NCBI GenBank assembly: GCA_028015205.1
Contig: CM051514.1
Coordinates: 49,864,150 to 49,928,149 of the forward strand
Source: Mytilisepta virgata
Taxonomy: Eukaryota > Mollusca > Bivalvia > Mytilida > Mytilidae
DNA length: 64,000 bases
Direction of reading: 5' to 3'
Position 1 is the stretch's first letter; each line of letters starts with the position of its first letter. Below are positions 49,664 through 61,209 of the stretch, in pieces. Made by a program: the position numbers and the translations under genes. A model generated the notes under the pieces. That model was not told the origin of the DNA and did no database searches. It was given only the letters and a program-made list of their open reading frames with translations.

Positions 49664-51511
49664 AATCTGGTACCGATACGTATAAAATAGCCTACACTGA
49701 CAACATAGGGATCCAAAATATGCGTAGGAGAAAACTGTCTGGTATTATCCAAGGTGATTCATAATCTTTGCCTAAAAGTACAAGAATTGGCACTAAATTT
49801 TGCAAAAATGCAAATCGTTGGTTGGTTATAACATTGCATACATCCCACGAAATTATATATTTATTTGTATGGCAATAATGGTAATTTATTTAACACGGGT
49901 GTTTGAATTCTTATATTTCAATTTCAATCTTCAAAGAAAGGTTAACATTAAATTTTCTCTTTTGTGATAGAAATAAAATTACTAGAATTCATTTCTGCAT
50001 TTTATTTTTGTTTAAGTTGTTAATACCGCAAAAAAGTGTACTTTTTTCTAATCAAAATTCCAACGGCATGTTTGAAACACCCTCAAAATAGTCATATGAC
50101 TATGTTGGCCCCCTTTCCTTATGATTTTTTTAAGTTGGTTTATCACCGTTGCCCTTAGAATTGTACTTTTTTCAACCTAAAGATCAAAAGGTATATTTAA
50201 AACCTACGTTAAAAAATAGTCATGTATAGCTACATGTATTTTGCCCATTTTATATACAACATTATCCACCATGTAGGGTATTTTTCAGTTTATTCACAAT
50301 TATCGATCGGTTGTAAAGAGAGAATCATTGTTGTGTAATACCATTACGTGAACTTTAATTTAGAATATGATGTCAGGTTTAAAACAAAGCTCAGAACATT
50401 GGGGAACATTCGAGGAACTTCTATCACATATATCTCATCCGGTTGGTCGATTCGGCTGCGTTTGTAGAATTACAAGAAAGAGGCTCTAAATTTTGCAAAC
50501 ATGCAAATCGTTGGCTGATTATAACATTGTGTACATCACAAGAAATTATATGCTAATTTGTGTGGATGGTAATATAGGCAATTTCCCAAACAAAGGTCAA
50601 CATTAAATTTTATAATTACTAGAATTCATTTCTGCATTTTTTTGTATAATCAACGATAGATCTGTGATAAAAAAAAATCCAAATGAGTAATGTCTAATGA
50701 TTTGGTCTAGCTATGTCCAATTAGTGGTCTGGTAGAAGTCCTTAACAGGCCGCATCAAAAATTTGTTACCGCATGGTCGGGACAAATTTGACAATTGGGA
50801 TCATCGATTTGATCTGATTTAGCATGTTTAGCTTAACATCTACCCTATTGTATCTTTGAACACTACCGACAAAACATAATTTGTTGAAATATACTTGTAT
50901 TGAGTATTGACATTGGTTATTGTATGGAATATCGATACATTTGATTTTTCATAGTAAGTTGATGGTTAAATGGCATTGCAATTTCACCGGATTTGGCTCA
51001 TTGTTTAATTTCCCGACTAACAATCTAATGTATCAGGCCATGCTTATTATCCTTTTGTAGTATTTGATACTATATTTATATTTCACGTTTGTCGTCTAAA
51101 GTTGATTCGTGCTCATTTTATTTCTTCTACAATCTTTTTGTTTCTCTATTCTTAAGCTATCATATAATTAGGTATTAATTTCGAATCGTATGATGCCCTC
51201 CTAATAGAAGACCTTGGTAACTTTACTCTGTTTTTGAATTTCGTGCTATTTCTGGCATACAACTGAAAAAAATATATAAATTACTAAATCTCACCAAAAA
51301 AAATTAAATAAAATCGTAACTAAGAATATATTTTAATTTTTAGAAGTTATTTAAAAGAAGCATTTTATGTCGAAGGGAAGGGAGATCATTCTTATTTTGT
51401 ACTAAACATTGTGTTCATATGAAAATGAGAATTATCTTCCCATTCTTCACATATGTTAATTGGTACAGGATGAAAATCCCATACATATTTCTCAGTGGTA
51501 TATTAACTTAC
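49664..51511. other. Exchanger intron, unit C
   Basis: Collinear with 28.7-28.88 and 30.27-31.13 kb of unit B apart from insertions, including a local partial duplication: 'caaatcgttggttggttat' at 49810 and 'caaatcgttggctgattat' at 50505 head similar stretches. No exchanger loop exon is visible. Confidence 0.55.
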
Positions 51512-51595
51512 CATTCGTGCAAATATTGCACACACACCAATATTAAACAGTATGTTAAATTATCTGATCCAACGATTGTTCCAACTCCTACGTCA

Positions 51596-53300
51596 CTATA
51601 AATACAGCTAAAACCTAATAGGTTATGTTATGATTAGGAAATAATGACTGGAAACCAATTTTAATTGTAAAGGTTTATAGATTATTAAATGGCATTTTCC
51701 ATCCCGAGACTCCAATATCGGACCGAGGGCTGTGCCCGAGGTACGATACTGGTCGAGGGATGAAACAAGGGCCGATATGTAAAATGCCATGCTATAATCT
51801 ATTTATCACATATTTTGAATTTAAGATCTATACACTACTAATCTAAAGATTCAAAAGTGTTTCTCTTTAAAAATCTAATTTCAGGTGGTTTTTGTCATAC
51901 CTCTTTATCCCTAATTTGTTTTTAATAAATTTGGGAGCTTGAATATTTTTTTAATTCCAAATATGACACTAAATTCAATATATTTTCATCTATGATCCTG
52001 AAATTAATTCAATAATTATTACTGCAATATGTTGTTTAAAATGTTACTTAAAATAAAACTAAATACTCTTAAACTTTCCTATAGATCAGTTTTTAATTGA
52101 ACTTAAAACGAAGTATCCAAAAGTATGTGCACAAGTATGTAATCAATAACTCATCATACTCTGAAGTATTGCGGAACAATATATATTGTCTGTTGTCTGT
52201 AAAATCTGTCGTATTAATGAATGTGTTCACATTTGTTTGATGATGGTTTTAATTGAGAGAATATTGTATTTTATACTGTATGTTGTTATAAAACTGTGTC
52301 TTGTTCATTCTTATCACACAAGAGGTAAGGCTTTTATATACTTATGTAGGATTAAACATTTCCACGTTCTTCATTTGATATATTTATTACAAATAAAATT
52401 AAAAATCATAAAAGTACAAAATAATTCCACATTTCAACCTTTCCGACAATACATTTGTTTAATCTATCTTCTTGTCAGTAGTAATAAGTAAGTGGTCAAC
52501 CATGTAATACACCACCTAGTTTAATTTGCATGATCATTTTAATTCTTTAATTGTGTTTATACAACAACCATTTGGACTTACCATTTCCAACTAAGATAAA
52601 ATTAGAAAAACAATCTTGCTGTTATTGTTGTCAACCCAAAACCGGTTGAATTTTCGAAGCAACTTAGATCCAGCAATATCCTTCACCAAAAGACTATAAA
52701 ATTAAACATATTGTTGAGATTTCAACGGCCGTCTGCACGAATTGATTCGCTGATACGAAGTTTCTATCTTATGCATGAGACTAGATATATATCTTCATTG
52801 ATTGCATGTCCTTCTGGAATTGATGCCTTACCAGACGTGACAACTCATTGAATTTCATTCACTGGCAATATGACGGGTGCCGTTAACGGAGCATGACGAG
52901 CATACCCTTCCGGAGCACCGGTATCGATGTTTAAAGGATCATAATTTACATTGTACCTATATTTCTTCTTCTTTCAAATTCCAATTGAATTTTTTGAATT
53001 AACGTTAAACGAGAAGAGTTTAAGCAAATGGTTAATTTATTTTAAATCTTCTATGAAACTAGTTGGTTAATTGGGAAAATGGTCCCTTCTCAAGACTGTT
53101 TATGTTGAGTTTTTCATTTGCAAGGTAATTTAATAAGGTTGGGAAAATGCTTAATTTGTCAAAATCCACATTAATTTGCACAAGAAGTACTCTAGGGATG
53201 ATGTTGTTAATATGATAAAATTTCTACTCTACAATAATATCTTCAGTTCGGAAAAAAAACTTTCCAAATGAGCACTTAATTCCATTCACGTGGAAATTCA
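51596..53300. other. Duplicated inter-unit flank, unit C/D
   Basis: Collinear with 31.2-32.4 kb and then with 18.47-18.8 kb. A short segment near 52.87-52.92 kb ('cccttccggagcacc') matches RT-element 3' tails. No conserved open frame and no signal-peptide exon recognised. Confidence 0.55.
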
Positions 53301-53645
53301 CATTTTTGGTGCTTTAGTCTGAATTTTTTTTTTTTATTTGCTTGCTCGAATTCTCTTTGGTTCGATTTTTTTTTTTTGTTTATTCTGTGCGTTATATCAT
53401 TATATAATTTTACTTTGTGTGTTTGTTCGTGTGTATATGCCTTGTCTTCGGATTTCGATTCCACCTACTGTCCGTTAATAGTATCCAGCCTTATAACCAT
53501 ATAATGAACTCACAATCATGTGCCAACTGGCCTCAATTTAAAATTGCAGTTTTCATCTCGAGATTTTAGTAGTAGAAACAGCAGCTTTAAAAATAATAGT
53601 ACATGGACTACATGCATCAAACATTCTTGTTTAGTATTATTACAG

Positions 53646-56600
53646 ATCCAAAAACAGAAAGACATGAATGGATGTTCAGTTGTACAAATCAAAGACGGAA
53701 GGGTAACTCGCTTCGATCCAATTCAAAGCAGTGAAACTCTGGCACAACCACTATGTAACTTCTGTGAAAATGGAGGCATTCCTCACTCCAGTATGTTCTT
53801 GAATGTAATAAAACAACCGATTTACATGATGACGTATTGATCATTAGGTTTTAGTCCATTAAGTTGGATTTTACCTGTTTTTCCCTTGAATAACACTTTA
53901 AGGATAAATAATGGTTTAAATCGCTTGCGTTTTCTCCGTCTTTCAGTTTCATTTAAACATGATTTAGATATTTCTTTGCATAGTAAGAGTAAACATACTT
54001 TCTAAACGAAAAACAAAATATTTTTATTATTTGTTGTTTTCAGTGCTTGTTTCATAAAGTGAAGTTTAACACAATTCGAGTAACGTTTTCCATTTATGAA
54101 GGGAATACGAGACAGTAACATTGAGGAGGGGTGGGTAATGAGAATACCAAAAGACACACATTGTGATGTCACATAGTTTCTCTCCTGAAATACCTTAGAA
54201 TTGAAGGTTTTCTTTAATATTTTCACAAAAAAAAAACGCATGGACCCCTGCTTTTTACTTTTGCAAACAGAAGTCCATAACTTTGAACTTATTATACAAA
54301 CATTTTAAAGACAAATTCAGTAGATATGTTTATTCTATATGTATCTAAAAATAAAAAAAGATCATGACCATTCCTTAGTTAGCCAAAATGTGCATAATTT
54401 CCTATTGTTTTATCGATCTTGCTACCAATTATTTATGAGAGAACAAAAGTATTCGGAAATATTTTACAAACGACATGGTGAAGTTATCTCTGTCGTAAAA
54501 ATGATTAGGACGATGTGAAAAACGTGTAATGTGAGAAACTAAGGGTGTTTTGCTCAAATCAGTATCAAATGATTTAAAAAAACTTATTCGTGAAGGTATG
54601 TATCTCTTTGTGTGTATCAAAGGATAAACAAAGTGCAAAATGTCTGGAAATATCAGTTAAAAACATAACTGCATTCTATATTGCTTAATAGCCTGATTAC
54701 AACTTTTTAAATATAATTTTACAAAGAATGCAAATGCTTTACTCGAGATAACAGACCTTTTATTTGCAAATTTTACAATATTTATTCAGGTAAATGTATT
54801 CGTACTAATCCAAACAAAAAAACTTGTCGGGATGCTATAGACTTATGTACAAGCTTAAATGCCAGTTTAATGTTCGAGACGACACTTGAATCAATGCAAA
54901 TGGTACATTCATGGGATGGGTATTATTGGGCATATGACAGCAACACAATGAAAGTTACAACTAAGGAAACCAAAGAAGACTTAGAAGAACAAAGTTCTGG
55001 TATGTATATATACACATGTATTTGAAAAATAAATGGAGGAATTGATATGATCTTCCAGCGCTATTCAGTCTCAATGCAAAATTGAATTTTGCATAAAAAA
55101 TATTTCTACATTAACTATAATGGATGATGCTGTTTTGTTCTAATTATAGTTAGTTTACTAGTATTGTAGGGTTTTTTCATTTTATACGTATATCCTCCTG
55201 GCGTTTGTCAGCTATCTGGAATAAAAAGTAATAAAATGATAAATAAAAATATACAATGAACTAAACAGAATTAAAACAAGGGAGCGCATAAATAAAAAAG
55301 AGTGGACACACAAAAATGTCTCGCCTGTCGTGTATTTCTAATGAAAGTAAATGCTATCAGACATACATTATAAATTTTAAGCTGTAAATAATGAGATAAT
55401 GTCAATGCTGCTGATGCCTGTATGAACGCTAAAGCTGCTGCCAGGCCTACTGAAGACAACTATAATAGTGTGTTCATACTACTAATTATATAGGTTATTA
55501 TTCGCTATATGAAGATATGCTAGATAACTGTGGTTAAGAGTGAAATAACTTTAATAGTGATATACCATTGATATTGACTATTGTAACAAAAAATGGCAGT
55601 GAACAATGAGCAATACGCCATGTAAATACACCAAATATAGTTGACATATTGCGTATTTTTCAACAATATATAGTCCAAACCACAAAAACCTAACATTGAG
55701 CAATGAACTGTGAAAATCAGGTCAAGGTCCAATAAAACCTGACTGACATGTTCATCGTAAAATATTTCCATACACCAAATATAATTTACCTATTACATAT
55801 ATTTTTAAAACTTTAACCACAGAACCTTATAAATGATGTCAAAGTCTAATGAGACCTGTCAGTTGGACATCTTAAAATCAATCCATACACTAAAATATAG
55901 CAGACCTATTGCATACAGTATTCGAAAAACAGATCAAAACACAAAAACTTAACTATAACCACTGAACCATGAAAATGAGGTCAAGGTCAGATGACACCTG
56001 TCAGTTGGACATGTACACCTTACAATCCTTCCATACACCAAATATAGTAGACCTATTGCATACAGTATTCGAACAAACTGGCCAAAACACAAAAACTTAA
56101 CTATAACCACTGAACCATGAAAATGAGGTCAAGGTCAGATGACACCTGCCAATTGGACATGTACACCTTACAATCCTTCCATACACCAAATATACTAGAC
56201 CTTTTGCTTATAGTATCTGAGATATGGACTTGATCACCAAAACTTAACCTTGTTCACTGATCATTGAAATGGGGTCGAGGTCAATTCAAAACTGTCTGAT
56301 GGGGATGAGAACCTTGTAAGGTACGCACATACTAAATATAGTTAACCTATTTCTCATAATAAGAGAAAAATAAACATTACAAAAAATCTTAATTTTTTTT
56401 TCAAGTAGTCACTTAACCATGAAAATGAGGTCAAAAACAATGTACATATGACAGACGGAAACCTCGTAACATAAGGCATCTATATGCAAAGTATAAAGCA
56501 TCCAGGTCTTCCAGCTTCTTAAATATAAAGCTTTCAAGAAGTTAGTTAGCGCCGCCGCCGACAAAAACTACATGGGAACTCCCACTCAATTTGATGTTTT

Positions 56601-59531
56601 CAATGTAATAGAAGAGATAGTTTAACATATTTTCATAGATTTTTCTTAACTTAACATGTGATCATTACAGAGAGAATATAGCGGAAAACCTTCAATAATA
56701 AATGTATTTCTGAAACACTAAACATATTCGAGAATGTTAAAAACTTTAACATTTTTAGCGACAATTCATGCTTGTGATTACTCAAAGATGATAATCTATA
56801 GCCCTTTCCAGAAATTCATTTCCGATATTACGATTTTGATAAAATTTGAAAAATTTGAAGCAAGTTATTTCCCTTGCTCGGATGTTCCGGGACGTAGAAC
56901 TGGATCGCTGCAATGAAAAGTAAAGGAGTAGCTGTTTTTTAAAACTTATTAATTTGCACGTAATGTTTGGTTTAAATAAACTTGGGAGCTAGTAACGATC
57001 CTTTTGCTTCCAACATACTTGTAATCAAACTTGCACTGCAGTGAACCAGCAAGGGAAATAACTTGCTTCTAACTATAATTTTTGAGTCAGACTCGTGATA
57101 CTGGAAATGAGTTTCTGGAAATGGCTGTAACAATATCTCTTATTTTTCAAACAAGCGTATTCGGAATCTCTTGTTACTGGGACTAGATATTTTAAAACAG
57201 TTGAAAGAAACAGAAATAATGTTGTCAAAACTAATTATGGTATGTTTTCATAAATTTATACAACCACATCACCTAAATGGATTCGTGATTTGGGATACAA
57301 CTTATAATTGCATGTCCATGATATTTTTGTGATTTTGATAAAAGACTAAACACAACAATAATCGAAATAACTGTAAATGAATTCCAAGCCAAGTTTCCAT
57401 ATATACATGTCCTATTTCCAATCTTTTTAACTAGAAATTGCACAATGTGTCTATATTTAAAATATATATGAATATGAAGCTTAATTATTATTATATATTA
57501 CAGGTGTGATTATAGGCATAATTTTTGGAGTGTTAGTAATGATTGGAATTACTTTACTTATCGTAATACTGTACGTTAAAACCTAATGTATAGCTTTAGT
57601 CAACACAGACTACAAAAATGGAATATAACATGCAATCAGACAAATTTGGTGAATTACCAACCGTGTTCTATAAATATCAGCAAAATAATACCAAAGCAAT
57701 AAGATGGGTAGAGATGTCTTTAAGATCAAAATAACAAGACGAATTACTTAAAACAGTAACATAGGCAACAAATTCTATAAATATATAAATAATGGAATAA
57801 AAAACATAACATACATTTGTACCAAAAAGAATCATAACAGACTTAAGAACTAGCAAAGTGAATTCCAAAAAAAAACGCATTATTCAAGATTTAATTCTTA
57901 TGCACGTTTGTAACGTGAATTTTCATAGGCTACAGTCAGTGCCATAAATAAGTTCCCACTTGTGAATTACAATTCATATAAAATTACTTTATTTCAAAAT
58001 ACTGTCCAGATGTTATTCCTTATCCCATAATTATAAAATTTATACGAACAATCTCAGAAATATATATGTTTTCCTTAGATAATTCTGAATTTTCTGTCAT
58101 TCCGTTGTTAAGAGAAATCATTAATTAAACACAAATAAGATTTTATGTGCGTAAAAATTTCATATGTTTAATTGGGGAAATGCTGTTCAAAATTAATACT
58201 TGTTTTTAAACTGTAGATTTAAAAAAACAATAAAATATTATGATATTGTGACATCATCAGAATAATTTATAGATATCTCTCTGCTCATCAATAAAAATTT
58301 CATTAAATTCAGAAAAAATAATTTTCAGGACAAAATTTTGACAAATTATGGTTTTATGTTATGTATACCAAAACTTCCACGTGGAGACTAATTTATAGCT
58401 TCTGACTGTATAATTGGTATTTTGTAGTTGATATGTTGTTAACCAGTTTTAATGAGAAGCGATATGAATTTGTGATCGTCATACCCCGATTCGCAACGAC
58501 AATACCACAAATACAATGTTGTTTGATAGATACAAAAAACGTATTCACCAAAATTCAGTGTCATCAAGAAATTAATTTTACACTTTAAAATGGTTTCATA
58601 TTATATCTGGAAAAGAGTTTTTAATAGTGGTACAAAAATAAGTAGTTTTATCCTAATTAAAAACTTTTGACAGATTCATCAGTTCAAACCAGAAATATAA
58701 TGCATATGAACATTTTATCTTATTATATTTTTCAGCACGATTAAAAATTCAAAAATAATAGAAATACTAAGGGTTCATTCCTTGTATTGCACATGGTAGA
58801 TCTCCTTAGCTGAAATTTGGCTTCCTATTTTGGTATTTTTGGTTGAGTACTTCTTGTTTAATAGAAGTTTGGTTTTTGGTCTTCCAAATTTTTCGGTTTT
58901 AATGCTGCTGATGAGAGGTAACTCCTTGAAATGCGTCGTATACAGCATAGTATAAATTTACTATATAGAATATTACTATCTTTGGATTGTTATTTTTTTT
59001 TTATCGTAATTAAAAACTTTTGACAGATTCATCAGTTCAAACAAGAAATATAATGCATATGAACATTTTATCCTATAAATTTTTGAGCACGATTAAAAGT
59101 TAAACGTCTATTGTAACTAATTTAATGTATGAATTTATTTTGAAAGTACATGTTTTCTTACCGAGGTATATTCCATATCATTTCAATTGATATTTAGTGT
59201 TAAGCGAAGAAATTCAAAGTCTGAGATACCTGAAATAACCTTAAACAATATGCCAAACAAAAGTGGGCGTCCGCAAATATCAGCATACAACAGCGTTGTA
59301 AAGGATGTCATACAAACAGATGAAAATATGCAGGAAGGTAGTCACAGTGGAATAAACTTTACACCTATAAAACCAATGCAAACAGGTAATTATGACGCAA
59401 TGGAGGCCATTAATTTGGAGAACAATATTTATAATCATGCAGATTTTACGTGCAGGAACCAATTTCCGAAGAAGTATGTCAGCGAGTATGACAGTGTGAC
59501 TATTGGCTGTCAGAACAACACGAAACGATGA
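53646..59531 (+). CDS. Single-pass membrane receptor, copy D (shifted exon 1 donor)
   Basis: Exons are 53646-53790, 54790-54999, 57156-57239, 57504-57570 and 59198-59531. The normal exon 1 donor (gtaaat in A-C) is deleted. The sequence then runs on to a GTATGT at 53791 in the correct phase, adding four residues (IPHS). Exon 2 is 210 nt with one sequon (NAS) and GYYWAY. The membrane exon reads VIIGIIFGVLVMIGITLLIV and its donor is GTACGT. The tail has YNSV, YDAM, YNHA and YDSV plus an extra Tyr (KKYVSEYDSV), and lacks the final Tyr (IGCQNN). All visible exons are open. It is closest to B, which shares the tail type. Intron 2 carries a 1.26-kb repeat-bearing insertion and a foldback element. 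Use of the new donor is inferred. Confidence 0.72.
55300..56562. mobile_element. Insertion with tandem repeats of about 140 bp in receptor D intron 2
   Basis: Introns 2 of A and B lack it (20.75 kb is the empty site), and runs of 'aaaaa' flank it. The interior has about five diverged repeats of 140-150 bp, each with 'accatgaaaatgaggtcaag' and 'ccttccatacaccaaatata'. The right end is 'gccgccgccg'. This repeat type looks like one common in bivalve genomes, possibly the minisatellite core of a rolling-circle or other DNA transposon. No protein. Confidence 0.75.
56803..57123. repeat. Foldback element upstream of exon 3, copy D
   Basis: Same inverted-repeat element and site as in units A and B, with arms ending 'ccagaaattcatttcc' and 'ggaaatgagtttctgg'. 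The centre of the right arm has a small deletion ('gtactacgtcc' lost). Confidence 0.8.
58742..58998 (+). mobile_element. Partial retrozyme unit flanked by a 95-bp duplication
   Basis: The unit starts midway in the spacer ('caaaaataatagaaatac'), ends after one hammerhead and its 3' flank, and lies in receptor D intron 4. Host sequence before it (58650-58744) is repeated after it (59003-59096), each copy with 'acagattcatcagttcaaac'. In unit B this host sequence occurs once. Confidence 0.75.
58902..58948 (+). ncRNA. Type I hammerhead ribozyme motif (receptor D intron 4)
   Basis: Complete motif. Stem I is ATGCTG/CAGCAT, the core 58908-58914, GAAA 58928-58931, loop III GTC, and predicted cleavage between 58942 and 58943. 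Confidence 0.8.
59198..59531 (+). CDS. Receptor D exon 5, cytoplasmic tail
   Basis: 334 nt, open, ending NNTKR. It shares GNYDAM and YNHADFTCRNQ with or near copy B. YDAM fits YxxM rather than YxN. QDVSEY of B has become KYVSEY, adding a tyrosine. Confidence 0.83.
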
Positions 59532-60358
59532 GTATAGTACCAAGCAAAAGTCAATTGACACAATGATTGTAAAAGATTATGATAGCTAATAAGCTGGATT
59601 TCAATGATTGAATCATTATTTGGTGATTTTGTGAAGTTAAGATTATAAAAATGTAGTTTAAAGTTTTACATTATGTATTGCGTTAACTTATATTCCCACT
59701 TTTTCACAGAAATACAAATGGCAATTGGACTCCGACGTGTCAAATGTCTAAATGTAAAAAAAAATAATAGGAATACTAACAATATAAATATAATGTATTT
59801 AAAGAAACACCGTGTCATGTTGCTTTTTGTTTACTAATTATCGCGAGTTTTATCACAATACAATTGATATGGTTTTTATGAATGCTAGAAATATTGCAGT
59901 GTTCCAGTTTGTATTGTACTTTTTAAAGAGCATATCCTTTTGATACCATTGCCAAAGCATGTAAATAAATAATAAGACGGATGTCAGGAACAATGATATT
60001 CTAATTAATGAACACCACCCAATCGACAGACCTTTAGACAAGAAACAACCTTATAAAAAACAAAGAAACAGCAGAAGGTGGGATTAGTCTGACTTGATAC
60101 AGAGTAGTGATGGGGTTAAACCTCCCCCTTATCTACCATGACCCTCTGATGCACACTATAAAAGTCAATATATTATGATCACCAAAAAGGTGACAGCTGG
60201 TTATAAATATTAAAATTAGTTGGACAGTTAATAGTTTAGTAGGAGTCAAAATGTAAACATTAGATAAGGCTCTCATAGCTGTAAGTCGGATAGTGTCGAT
60301 CCATCAAACAAAATTATCAGAAATAACACTCCCATAAACGCGACCATCTGACATTATG

Positions 60359-60405
60359 AGGCTGCTGATGAGAGGTAACTCCTTGAAATGCTTCGTATAC
60401 AGCAA
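60359..60405 (+). ncRNA. Type I hammerhead ribozyme motif (unit D, left)
   Basis: The core is at 60365-60371 and GAAA at 60385-60388. Loop III is TTC instead of GTC, with stem III intact. Cleavage is predicted between 60399 and 60400. Stem I is reduced to about four pairs (GCTG/CAGC). Confidence 0.65.
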
Positions 60406-60828
60406 AGTATAAATTTACTATATCTAACATTAGTATCTTTGGATTATTATTTTGAAACGCCTGGGACGATGCCTCTGCATGGTGGACCCTAGGTCCCCGA
60501 GGGTATTCGCCAACCCAGTCGTCAGACTTGTCTGAAATGATTATTCATTGATTTCTTATAGAAATTACCAGCATTTAGCAAAATTAAAAAATAATAGAAG
60601 TGTTTATTTCTTGTATTGCACATGGTAGATCTCCTTAGTTGAAATTTGGCTTCCTATTTCGGTATTTGTGGTTATGAGTACTTCTTGTTTCAAAACAAGT
60701 TTGGTTTTTGGTCTTCCAAGTGTTTCGGTTTTAATGCTGCTGATGAGAGGTAACTCCTCGTATACAACCTAGTATAAATTTACTATATCTAATATTAGTA
60801 TCTTTGGATTATTATTTTACATTGTGAG
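60360..60828 (+). mobile_element. Retrozyme-like dimer (unit D)
   Basis: This is the same insertion as in unit B: the flanks are 'acattatga' (60351-60359) and 'acattgtga' (60829-60837). The left ribozyme is complete. The right one (60734-60775) has lost about 10 bp including GAAA and cannot fold. It therefore predates the block duplication and is decaying. Confidence 0.8.
60734..60775 (+). pseudogene. Degenerate hammerhead ribozyme (unit D, right)
   Basis: Stem I 5' strand, CTGATGA and the first part of stem II are present, but about 10 bp covering the GAAA box and the 5' strand of stem III are deleted. Confidence 0.75.
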
Positions 60829-61209
60829 GGTGTTCTTCACGGAGCAGGAATACTTATCCTTATTGAACACCAAAATTATTCCGTTTTTGTGTGTGTGCGA
60901 GTTCACATTGTTACTGCTTAAGATTTTTTTTGTGATTTTAAATGTTTATGAATTGGTCTTTTCTTTTGAACTTATGGATTTTGCACTCTGAATTTGTATT
61001 ATTAGTTTGCGGTTCTCTATTTACCCCTTCGTTTTTACTGTTTTAATCTACTCTTTTGAGCATCAATTATTTTTCTTAATTTTAAAATCTACGACAATCA
61101 ACTGATTGCAAAAAAAAACAATATTCATAAATTACTCTAAATTCCTTGTCACTTTAAATGTTTTATATATCATATGATTATGTAAATAAATAATTATATC
61201 TTTTAGTAG

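Larger units (their letters stand above)
45958..51595 (-). pseudogene. NCKX-like exchanger remnant, unit C (multiple breaks)
   Basis: Four exons are recognisable. Alpha-1 (51512-51595) is 84 nt instead of 85, a frameshift after VGSD. A membrane exon (49556-49659) encodes PEKWRKTYPLTFIMSVA, a stop, then IAGFSYVIVWMITIAG. The family usually has Trp at the stop position, so TGG to TAG (49602-49604). Alpha-2 (48258-48341) is 84 instead of 102 nt: an in-frame loss of LTILAAG from the ion-binding core plus one extra Ser. The last exon (45958-46217) has a 1-nt deletion in MAVSN and lacks its C-terminus and stop codon. Every exon is damaged, so this copy has been free of selection for some time. It is tail to tail with receptor C. 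Confidence 0.85.
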
